This document shows positions 1 to 6,596 of a DNA stretch of 7,677 bases, piece by piece; position 1 is the stretch's first letter, and each line of letters opens with the position of its first letter. Under the pieces are notes generated by a model. That model had not been told where the DNA came from, searched no databases, and worked only from the letters and a program-made list of their open reading frames with translations. Made by a program: the position numbers and the translations under genes. The DNA comes from a bacterium Ga0077546 (GTDB lineage Bacteria > Cyanobacteriota > Vampirovibrionia > Obscuribacterales > Obscuribacteraceae): NCBI GenBank assembly GCA_001464165.1, contig LNEX01000488.1, positions 1 to 7,677 of the forward strand, written 5' to 3'.

Positions 1-904
1 CGGCAATAATGCGGCTGTTAACAACTTGAATGTTCATACCGCGATCGTCCATGAAGACGTTCGAAGCAGCAAAGGCCTTCACAATTGACTCAGTGTGATC
101 AACGTCACCGGTCAGGAGTACTCGGTCCGAGCCACCAACAGAGAAAGCTTTTACAATAATGCGCGGATCAATCTCACGAAGTGTCGTCTGCAGCTGGGTG
201 TAATCACGACTGACCCGCAGGTCAACGCTAATAGAATTACCTGCATCGTCCCAGAGAAGCATGGTGCAAGTACCAGGTGCTTTGCCAAGCAAAACCATCT
301 GATTCTCAGAAACTACAACGGGCTCAGCAATACCTGGGTCAGAAATAGATGTGCGTACAATTTTGTTTTTAAACTTGAAAGTTCTCGATTGAGAAACTTT
401 TAAATCTATAGCATTAGTTGTTTTGAATTCTTCGAGCTCAACTGTGCCGGTCACCACTGGTGGTATCGGCTGAGCCGTTACGTAGGTGCTTTGGTCAGCA
501 GCTTGGGCCACAACTTGGTCTGGGGCGTATTGAGCAGCTGCGGGTCTAGTGGCGCCGCTCACAGCGCCAGAAGCTACCGGAGCAGCTACAGCGGTAGTGG
601 CTGAATCAATCGGGCTAGCCGAATGAATTGCCATTGCGGTGCTAGGACTTGCAGCATTACTGCCTGCAGGAAGGAACAACATGGCGTGACTACCGTCTAC
701 GGAGTCACTCTTGGTTACTGGTGCAGCTTTTTTGACCGAGCTGACTTTCTGAGCTGGCTTAGACACTTTAGAAGCGCCTGCAGCTTGCGAGCTGGCCATT
801 CTCTGCCAAATCGCTCCCTGCGGCTCTGCGTGTGCCGACAGCAAATTAGCTTGAAGTAGGACCAACGATAGACTAAAAGCTAAGCTCAACTGGGGCTTAT
901 TCAT
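1..904 (-). CDS. Secretin (CpaC/PilQ-like), N-terminal 301 residues, partial at the left edge
   Basis: Translating the minus strand from the ATG at 904 gives 301 codons without a stop, and the frame stays open at the window edge. The product starts MNKPQLSLAFSLSLVLLQAN, a signal peptide of about 26 residues with likely cleavage near SAHA. An Ala/Pro/Ser-rich linker follows (about 30-150), then a domain typical of the pilus-formation N-terminal family (about 162-233: KVSQSRTFKFKNK, SISDPGIAEPVVV, GKAPGTCTMLLWDD), then a BON-like segment (about 235-295: LLTGDVDHTESIVKAFAAS). The order and wording match the complete paralogue at 1313-3697 throughout, but this copy is 35 residues shorter, mainly in the linker. 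By family it should be an outer-membrane channel subunit for a pilus or secretion machine. The pore-forming secretin domain lies outside the window, so an intact C-terminus cannot be confirmed. Confidence 0.88.
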   Translation of the reverse strand, partial: MNKPQLSLAFSLSLVLLQANLLSAHAEPQGAIWQRMASSQAAGASKVSKPAQKVSSVKKAAPVTKSDSVDGSHAMLFLPAGSNAASPSTAMAIHSASPIDSATTAVAAPVASGAVSGATRPAAAQYAPDQVVAQAADQSTYVTAQPIPPVVTGTVELEEFKTTNAIDLKVSQSRTFKFKNKIVRTSISDPGIAEPVVVSENQMVLLGKAPGTCTMLLWDDAGNSISVDLRVSRDYTQLQTTLREIDPRIIVKAFSVGGSDRVLLTGDVDHTESIVKAFAASNVFMDDRGMNIQVVNSRIIA

Positions 905-969
905 TCCACTCTCCCTCTATGAACTCCCGACCTGATTTCCGATTGCATTCGAATACTGGGAGCATTCAT
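901..969 (-). other. Possible 22-codon leader ORF, copy 1, overlapping the secretin start
   Basis: An ATG at 969 opens a 22-residue frame (MNAPSIRMQSEIRSGVHRGR, then VE) whose TGA stop overlaps the secretin ATG as ATGA. The same ORF exists in copy 2 with two substitutions (K8M, N12I). I see no convincing Shine-Dalgarno sequence in front of it. Conservation may only reflect the near-identical DNA, so translation is unproven. Confidence 0.25.
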
Positions 970-997
970 GGTAAAGCCGGCACAAGACCGACCAGTA
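908..997 (-). promoter_or_regulatory. Structured 5' leader of the partial secretin gene (candidate RNA switch), copy 1
   Basis: On the minus strand the leader holds a hairpin at 919-969: ATGAA-TG-CTCCC pairs with GGGAGTTCAT, ten pairs with a 2-nt bulge and a 29-nt loop. It ends just upstream of the purine-rich ribosome binding site (908-918, core GGGAG). The same CTCCC could instead pair with the GGGAG of the ribosome binding site. A further six-base match (TACTGG with CCAGTA) reaches to 997. The two bases that differ from copy 2 both fall in the loop. Confidence 0.4.
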
Positions 998-1171
998 CAG
1001 AAGCTTAACACGACTGCTCAAGCAATGCACTAATCTTTTCGCACCAGGCACCATACATTCAACACTGACTTAACACTTCACTCTTTACAAGCGCTCAATC
1101 AAAGCAATATCTAGCTTCTATTATGATGCTTAAGTAAAAGCATAAGTTCAAATGACAACCACTGATGGTGC

Positions 1172-1201
1172 ACTATCAGCAATAGCAAACATGTATGTCA
1201 A
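1172..1201 (-). promoter_or_regulatory. Candidate promoter of the partial secretin gene, copy 1
   Basis: The minus strand carries a perfect TTGACA (1196-1201) and, 18 bases downstream, GATAGT (1172-1177), a 4/6 match to TATAAT. It lies within a 53-bp island (1153-1205) that stays similar to 3945-3997, while the DNA between this island and the start-proximal block has drifted (about 1090-1152). Use of this site would give a 5' leader of about 260 nt. The island is also where recognisable duplication ends. Confidence 0.35.
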
Positions 1202-1254
1202 GGGATCGCAGGCTTCCTATGGCTTCTAAGATGAGTAAATTTCAAGACTTTTGC

Positions 1255-1288
1255 AAAAAAAAAAGAGCAGCTCATCGCTGCTCTTTTT
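1255..1288 (-). terminator. Rho-independent terminator of the complete secretin gene
   Basis: Read on the minus strand, a perfect 12-bp stem (1277-1288 with 1260-1271, core GAGCAGC/GCTGCTC) with a 5-nt loop runs directly into an uninterrupted T tract made by the ten A's at 1255-1264. It begins 25 bp past the TAA stop at 1313. It should stop transcription before the second secretin, which suggests the two paralogues are transcribed separately. Confidence 0.88.
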
Positions 1289-1312
1289 AGTACGAACCTT
1301 GAACAATTATTC

Positions 1313-3697
1313 TTATTCGTTATCTGGAATTGGAGCTCCATCAGGCAAAGTCGGTGAAGTCTTCTGGTGACGTTCTGCCCGACCACTGGTGAAGTGGCGC
1401 TCGTCGAGCACGGTTGGCTCAACTGCGAACATATTCATGTCACGAGGACCTTCTGTACGACCAATTTCTTCAGGAAGCTTGAGTTGACCAGGAGTACCAG
1501 GCAAGATGATCTCTGGTCTGACTGATACAACAAGTTCACTTTCGTTCTTGTTGAATGCTTTCGAACGATACAGAGCACCGAGCACAGGTATTTCACCAAA
1601 TATTGGCAACTTAGATACTTCACGACCAACGTTAGTTGTGACCAAGCCGGCAATATAAAGTTCTTGACCAGGCTTAAGCTCAACAATAGTCTGCGTCTTA
1701 CGAGTTGTGAATCCAGGGATTCTACTCAAATCATTACCCGATAGAGAGAATGATAGGTTAGGAGCAAGAATTCGCTCTTCTGGAGACACTTCTAAGTTGA
1801 TGATGCCGTTCTCTTGCAAGACAGGAATCATGTTGATTCTCATACCAAATGGTTCAAACACAACAGATTGTTGAGCAGTACCACCAGCAGCAATTGCTTG
1901 CAAAATTGGAATTTCTCCACCAGCCAAGAAGGAAGCACGCTCACCAGACAAAGTAACGAGCGTCGGCTCAGCTAAGACTCTTGCTCTTCTCGATGAAATT
2001 ACACCTTGAACGGTGGGATTAAGAGAGAAGATAGTTCCATTTCCAAAGCTTGAATTAGCAGTAAATATGTTCGCTGTTTGACCAGCTGCGAAGGACACAC
2101 CGCCAGGGGCGCCGAGCAAAACTGAGTCTGAGAGCAAACCAGCGGCAGTGATTACTTGACCCTGACCGATATTGTTTAAGCTCGCACCACCTCCAGCAGC
2201 ATTAGTACTGAAGAAGCTGACGGGCTGAACAACGTAACCACTACTGTTGCCAGCACCAGTAGCACTGGTCAAAGTTGTGATTGTCGGCGGGTTACCAGCG
2301 GAGTTCACATTGGTGGCTCCTGTTGCCAAAGGTGAGAACCCTCGCAAACCTGGAACTGAAGTAATAGGCAGAGATGTGTTGGGACTAGCGGAACCACCGA
2401 TACCGAACGAGAATGTCTTGTTCGTCATACCGAAGCCCATCGACACGGCCAGTTCTCTAGCTGCAGTAGTATTCATTTCCATGAATGTCACGTGCAACAC
2501 GATCAGAGGCACTTTGCGAACTTTAACTAAACTAGTGACCCTGCCGCCATCAGAGACCATTACCTGGGCCTTACCAATGTTGTTGGCGTTATTGCCGAAG
2601 AACGTATATTTATCGACAGAACCGATAGAAGCTAACTGACCAGACTGACCACCGCCAGTGGTGGTACCACCGGTTTCACCAATACGACCAGCCACCAAAC
2701 GGCCATTAGCCACTTGGATGTTCATACCGCGATCATCCATAAATACGTTAGATGCGGCGAAGGCTTTGATGATTGATTCTGGGTGATCGACGTCACCTGT
2801 TAGAAGCACGCGGTCAGAACCACCAACCGAGAAAGCCTTAACAATGATGCGGGGGTCGATTTCACGCAAAGTTGCTTGCAGCTGTGAATAATCACGGCTA
2901 ACACGCAAGTCGATTGAAACAGAGTTACCAGCGTCGTCCCACAAAACTAGGGTAGAAGTACCAGGGGCTTTACCAAGAAGGACCAACTGGTTCTCAGCCA
3001 CCACTACTGGTTCGGCAACGCCGGGATCAGATATGGAGGTTCTGACGATCTTGTTCTTAAGCTTGAAGGTACGCGACTGAGAAACTTTCAAGTCAATAAC
3101 GTTAGTCACTTTGTACTCTTCAAAATCAAGAGTACCAGTCACCACTGGTGGTATTGGCTGAGGGGTGAGATTGGTGTGGTCAGCCTGTGCAAGCAGATGA
3201 TCTGGCGCAAGCTGGGCCAACATTTGCTTCGATGAAGCAGTCGTGGCAGCGCTCGATGGCAGAGATGCTATGCGTGGGGCTGGTTGAGTAACCTCAGGTT
3301 GACTAGCCATATCCGGGGCAGTAGCCGGAGAAAGATCCGCAGCTTCTACTGGAGCAGCACTAATGCTCTCTAGCGGCAAGCTGGGGTGAATCGTCAGGGC
3401 TGCTGCAGGGGCTGCACCGCCAGCTCCGATATCCTTACCTTTAGATAAGAACAACATTGCGTGACTTGCATCAACCACATCAGCCTTAGCTACTGGCGCT
3501 TTCTTCGCAGCATTAGCTAGTTTGATATTTGTGGCAACTCTCTGAGTTGACCGTGACACACCTGCTCCTGCCGAATTGGCAGAACTGGCCATTCTCTGCC
3601 AGATAGCGCCTTGCGGCTCAGATTGTGCCTGCAGCCAATTAGCTTGGAGCAGCACTATTGATAGGCTCAAAGCTAAGCTCAACTGGGGCTTATTCAT
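1313..3697 (-). CDS. Secretin of a type IV/Tad pilus or type II secretion system (CpaC/PilQ-like), 794 aa
   Basis: This should be the outer-membrane channel subunit of a pilus-assembly or type II-like export machine. It has a signal peptide (about 1-26, hydrophobic stretch LSLALSLSIVLL), an Ala/Pro-rich linker (about 30-180) and the pilus-formation N-terminal domain (about 197-268, KVSQSRTFKLKNK, SDPGVAEPVVV). A BON-like segment (about 270-335) and a Gly/Thr spacer (340-352) follow. The secretin domain starts near 395 (KVPLIVLHVTFMEMN) and continues with RARVLAEPTLVTLSGERASF (571-590), LAGGEIPI, VVFEPFGMRINMIPV, IPGFTTRKTQTIVELKPGQE and LPIFGEIPVLGALYRS (697-712). A Gly/Ser/Asn/Thr-rich stretch (about 425-565) interrupts it, and a hydrophilic tail follows VSVRPEIILP. 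At 794 residues it is much longer than ordinary CpaC proteins. The ATG follows GGGAG with 6-nt spacing. The cognate ATPase, pilin and assembly genes are not in the window, so the exact machine is inferred. Confidence 0.93.
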   Translation of the reverse strand: MNKPQLSLALSLSIVLLQANWLQAQSEPQGAIWQRMASSANSAGAGVSRSTQRVATNIKLANAAKKAPVAKADVVDASHAMLFLSKGKDIGAGGAAPAAALTIHPSLPLESISAAPVEAADLSPATAPDMASQPEVTQPAPRIASLPSSAATTASSKQMLAQLAPDHLLAQADHTNLTPQPIPPVVTGTLDFEEYKVTNVIDLKVSQSRTFKLKNKIVRTSISDPGVAEPVVVAENQLVLLGKAPGTSTLVLWDDAGNSVSIDLRVSRDYSQLQATLREIDPRIIVKAFSVGGSDRVLLTGDVDHPESIIKAFAASNVFMDDRGMNIQVANGRLVAGRIGETGGTTTGGGQSGQLASIGSVDKYTFFGNNANNIGKAQVMVSDGGRVTSLVKVRKVPLIVLHVTFMEMNTTAARELAVSMGFGMTNKTFSFGIGGSASPNTSLPITSVPGLRGFSPLATGATNVNSAGNPPTITTLTSATGAGNSSGYVVQPVSFFSTNAAGGGASLNNIGQGQVITAAGLLSDSVLLGAPGGVSFAAGQTANIFTANSSFGNGTIFSLNPTVQGVISSRRARVLAEPTLVTLSGERASFLAGGEIPILQAIAAGGTAQQSVVFEPFGMRINMIPVLQENGIINLEVSPEERILAPNLSFSLSGNDLSRIPGFTTRKTQTIVELKPGQELYIAGLVTTNVGREVSKLPIFGEIPVLGALYRSKAFNKNESELVVSVRPEIILPGTPGQLKLPEEIGRTEGPRDMNMFAVEPTVLDERHFTSGRAERHQKTSPTLPDGAPIPDNE

Positions 3698-3762
3698 TCC
3701 ACTCTCCCTCTATGAACTCCCGACCTGTTTTCCGATTGCTTTCGAATACTGGGAGCATTCAT
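3694..3762 (-). other. Possible 22-codon leader ORF, copy 2, overlapping the secretin start
   Basis: An ATG at 3762 opens the frame MNAPSIRKQSENRSGVHRGR-VE, and its TGA overlaps the secretin ATG as ATGA, the classic geometry for translational coupling. The first codons lie in the 5' arm of the leader hairpin, so ribosomes on this ORF would unfold it. There is no good Shine-Dalgarno sequence before this ATG. The frame is open further upstream to a GTG near 3804. Confidence 0.28.
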
Positions 3763-3790
3763 GGTAAAGCCGGCACAAGACCGACCAGTA
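3701..3790 (-). promoter_or_regulatory. Structured 5' leader of the complete secretin gene (candidate RNA switch), copy 2
   Basis: On the minus strand ATGAA-TG-CTCCC (3751-3762) pairs with GGGAGTTCAT (3712-3721). This closes a 29-nt loop and leaves the ribosome binding site (3701-3711, core GGGAG at 3704-3708) just outside the stem. Two competing pairings are possible: the same CTCCC with the GGGAG of the ribosome binding site, which would hide it, and CCAGTA (3747-3752) with TACTGG (3785-3790), which uses two of the same bases. The set resembles an on/off leader. No known riboswitch family is recognised, and the pairings are by eye without energy calculation. Confidence 0.42.
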
Positions 3791-3963
3791 CAGAAGCTTA
3801 ACACGACTGCTTGGGAGATGCACTAATCTTTTTGCCAGGGCACCATACATTCAACATTGGCTTAACACTAAGCTATTTACAACCACCAAGAGCCTGATTA
3901 TTGCCTGCATTTGGCCAATTACACAAGAACCGCCTCTTTGCAGCTGACAACCAAATGTGGTGC

Positions 3964-3993
3964 ACGATCAGCCATAGTAAATATGTATGTCAA
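3964..3993 (-). promoter_or_regulatory. Candidate promoter of the complete secretin gene, copy 2
   Basis: The minus strand has a perfect TTGACA (3988-3993) and GATCGT (3964-3969) 18 bases downstream, a poor -10 (3/6). The same arrangement exists in copy 1 with a better -10 (GATAGT). The element sits in the distal conserved island of the duplicated upstream region (3945-3997). The perfect -35 and its retention in both copies are the only support. Confidence 0.3.
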
Positions 3994-3997
3994 GGGA

Positions 3998-4222
3998 ACC
4001 AATATGCCAGAACCATATGCCAGTGGCACCACCTGTGGGGACATGATTTTCTACTTATCTTTCGCCGAATTGTCAAGCATCCCGTTTGACCTCCTTCCTA
4101 AATTTAGAGACAAGAAAAATTGTCTAGCTAGTAAGAAGGAAGCTAATATTGAATCGCCAACGTGCCACGACCTGTCAAGAACAAGCAGGCCAGAAGTGCC
4201 AGTTCTGAATGGTCATATATAG
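3998..4222. other. Intergenic region with no recognisable gene
   Basis: This stretch lies between the duplicated secretin upstream region and the promoter of the response regulator. A plus-strand frame from a TTG at 3911 to 4222 crosses it, but it has no ribosome binding site, no recognisable protein features, and it overlaps the secretin promoter island. Small dyads are present (CTAAATTTAG at 4098-4107; AGACAA/TTGTCT around a 6-nt loop at 4108-4125), but they are too short to call. Confidence 0.6.
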
Positions 4223-4231
4223 TGGTATATT
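4223..4231 (+). promoter_or_regulatory. Candidate extended -10 promoter of the response regulator gene
   Basis: TG-G-TATATT at 4223-4231 is an extended -10 element with a 5/6 match to TATAAT. The corresponding -35 position 17 bases upstream (TTCTGA, 4203-4208) is weak, as is common for extended -10 promoters. The start would fall near 4238, giving a leader of about 54 nt before the GTG start. Confidence 0.4.
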
Positions 4232-4291
4232 CTTTAAATAACTTACTAAAGAACTTAGTCAGGCAATATTAGGCTAGATAAGGATAAAGCA

Positions 4292-5017
4292 GTGGATAAC
4301 ACTTCCGAACAAGAAAAGGTTCTGGTTGTAGACGATGAAGCTTCAATTAGGCGCATCCTCGAAACCCGCCTGAAGCTTGCCGGATACAACGTGGCAACGG
4401 CAGCCGACGGACAAGAAGCGCTGGAGCAGTTCAACTCATTTCAGCCCGACCTGGTCATCCTCGACGTCATGCTTCCAAAAATGGACGGCTATGAAGTTTG
4501 TCGCGAAATTCGCAAGACTTCGGACACCCCTATTATTATGTTGACGGCTGTCGCTGATGTTTCTAACCGAATTCAAGGATTAGAAATTGGTGCTGACGAT
4601 TATGTGGTTAAACCATTCAGCCCAAGCGAGCTAGAAGCTCGTATTAAGGCTGTTCTGCGTCGTACTGTTGAACGTCATCAAGAAGTTGGCCAGAGCAAAA
4701 GCTCTAATGTCATCACCATCGGCAATCTCAAAATTGACTTGAATAAGCGCCAGGTAACTCGCAAGAACGAAAGAATTCGCCTTACCGGAATGGAATTCAG
4801 CTTGCTTGAACTCTTGGTGACAAATTCAGGTAAACCCTATTCTCGTGGTGAGATTCTGCAACAGGTATGGGCTTACCCACCTGACCACAGAATCGATACC
4901 AGGGTCGTTGATGTTCACATCAGTCGGTTAAGGTCAAAGCTTGAGGAAGATTCCTCCAACCCAGATCTAATATTGACCGCCCGTGGCATCGGATATATGT
5001 TCCAGAAAATAAACTAA
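4292..5017 (+). CDS. rpaB: OmpR-family response regulator, RpaB-like (cyanobacterial type), 241 aa
   Basis: This is a DNA-binding response regulator switched by phosphorylation from a sensor kinase. The receiver domain spans about 8-122: the acidic pair is D14/D15 in VLVVDDEASIRRILETRL, the phospho-acceptor is D58 in VILDVMLPKMDGYEVC, and T85 and K107 (ADDYVVKPFSPSELEARI) complete the switch residues. The winged-helix domain spans about 140-240 (RIRLTGMEFSLLELLV, SRGEILQQVWAYPP, TRVVDVHISRLRSKLEED, LILTARGIGYMFQKI). These strings match cyanobacterial RpaB (Ycf27), which in phototrophs binds HLR1 sites and controls photosystem and stress genes; this is family knowledge recalled without a search. 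The start is GTG, with AAGGA 7 nt upstream (4280-4284). No histidine kinase gene is adjacent, so it is an orphan here, as RpaB often is. Its role in this organism is unknown. Confidence 0.93.
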   Translation: MDNTSEQEKVLVVDDEASIRRILETRLKLAGYNVATAADGQEALEQFNSFQPDLVILDVMLPKMDGYEVCREIRKTSDTPIIMLTAVADVSNRIQGLEIGADDYVVKPFSPSELEARIKAVLRRTVERHQEVGQSKSSNVITIGNLKIDLNKRQVTRKNERIRLTGMEFSLLELLVTNSGKPYSRGEILQQVWAYPPDHRIDTRVVDVHISRLRSKLEEDSSNPDLILTARGIGYMFQKIN

Positions 5018-5044
5018 ATCAGTTTTAGTTTTTAATTGACAAGA

Positions 5045-5079
5045 AAAGAAGGCCCAGACTAATTGTCTGGGCCTTCTTT
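5045..5079. terminator. Bidirectional terminator between rpaB-like gene and ahcY
   Basis: A perfect 15-bp stem (5045-5059 with 5065-5079, core GAAGGCCCAGAC/GTCTGGGCCTTC) closes a 5-nt loop. It is flanked by A-rich sequence on the left and T-rich on the right, so it reads as an intrinsic terminator on both strands. It sits between the converging stop codons (5017 and 5102), 27 and 22 bp from them. Confidence 0.9.
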
Positions 5080-5101
5080 AGTTCTCTTAAATTACTAGAG
5101 C

Positions 5102-6376
<1,275 letters not shown>

Positions 6377-6383
6377 CTAATCC

Positions 6384-6389
6384 CCTCCT
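6384..6389 (-). promoter_or_regulatory. Strong Shine-Dalgarno sequence of ahcY, decides the GTG start
   Basis: A full AGGAGG on the minus strand lies 7 nt before the GTG at 6374-6376. It would be 25 nt from the ATG at 6358, so the GTG is the better start. Confidence 0.85.
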
Positions 6390-6536
6390 AGAACGCAGCA
6401 ACGATCGTAGCAGCACTTTACAAACATCGGCCCATCCATAGCCTTTCTTGAACGATCGGCTCAGATTAATAAAACTGCAGCCACCGGCAGAGCGAATAAT
6501 CGGTCGTTTCCAAGGGAACATAGAGAGAGAGAAAGG

Positions 6537-6554
6537 GGCCTAGGCGGCCTAGCC
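6537..6554. repeat. Tandem 9-bp repeat / dyad GGCCTAGGC-GGCCTAGCC
   Basis: Two 9-bp units differ at one base, and the centre forms an odd dyad (CTAGGC-G-GCCTAG). The geometry fits a protein-binding site better than an RNA hairpin, as the dyad leaves a one-base loop. It lies 43 bp before the ATG of the exported-protein gene and could be an operator. No binding family can be named. Confidence 0.35.
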
Positions 6555-6596
6555 AGAGGCAATTTACAAGTGCCAAATTCTCGAGCTGGAGCGATT

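Larger units (their letters stand above)
876..1018. repeat. Near-identical 143-bp duplicated start/leader block, copy 1
   Basis: This block aligns without gaps to 3669-3811 with only two mismatches (A at 935 and 947 against T at 3728 and 3740). It covers the first nine to ten codons of the secretin and about 114 bp of untranslated leader. The coding DNA just inside it (841-875) differs at roughly a third of positions from the other copy, and the DNA beyond 1018 also diverges quickly. Confidence 0.9.
3669..3811. repeat. Near-identical 143-bp duplicated start/leader block, copy 2
   Basis: This is the partner of 876-1018, with two differences in 143 ungapped positions, both in non-coding leader. 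Homology between the copies is weaker further into the genes, where the pilus N-domain is clearly related but the Ala/Pro linker barely aligns. Upstream it is patchy as far as about 3997. Confidence 0.9.
6377..6596. other. Divergent intergenic region between ahcY and the exported-protein gene
   Basis: This region must hold the promoters of both divergent genes. On the plus strand TTGAAC (6448-6453) and TAAAAC (6470-6475) are 16 bp apart, a weak promoter match. A purine run follows (6522-6538, AG repeats into GGGG), then the GGCCTAG direct repeat. AACGATCG occurs twice, 51 bp apart (6400-6407 and 6451-6458). I do not recognise an S-adenosylhomocysteine or SAM riboswitch upstream of ahcY. Confidence 0.5.

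Noticed and set aside
95..859. Plus-strand frames at 95-403 and 623-859
   Set aside because: Both are antisense to the partial secretin, whose frame aligns with its paralogue over the whole length.
2247..2639. 130-codon plus-strand frame
   Set aside because: It is antisense to the clearly coding secretin domain and mirrors its codon periodicity; no independent support.
901..4000. The duplicated block as an insertion sequence or other mobile element
   Set aside because: No transposase, terminal inverted repeats or target-site duplications are visible, and the homology continues through the coding sequence as expected for gene duplication.
4098..4125. Short dyads CTAAATTTAG and AGACAA/TTGTCT as operators or a terminator
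   Set aside because: They are only 5-6 bp per arm in AT-rich DNA, which is expected by chance, and no T tract follows.
3911..4222. 103-codon plus-strand frame between the secretin and the response regulator
   Set aside because: It starts with TTG, has no ribosome binding site and no recognisable protein features, and overlaps the conserved secretin promoter island.
6377..6569. S-adenosylhomocysteine or SAM riboswitch upstream of ahcY
   Set aside because: I could not find the conserved core or a convincing multi-stem fold in the ahcY leader. An Infernal search would settle it.
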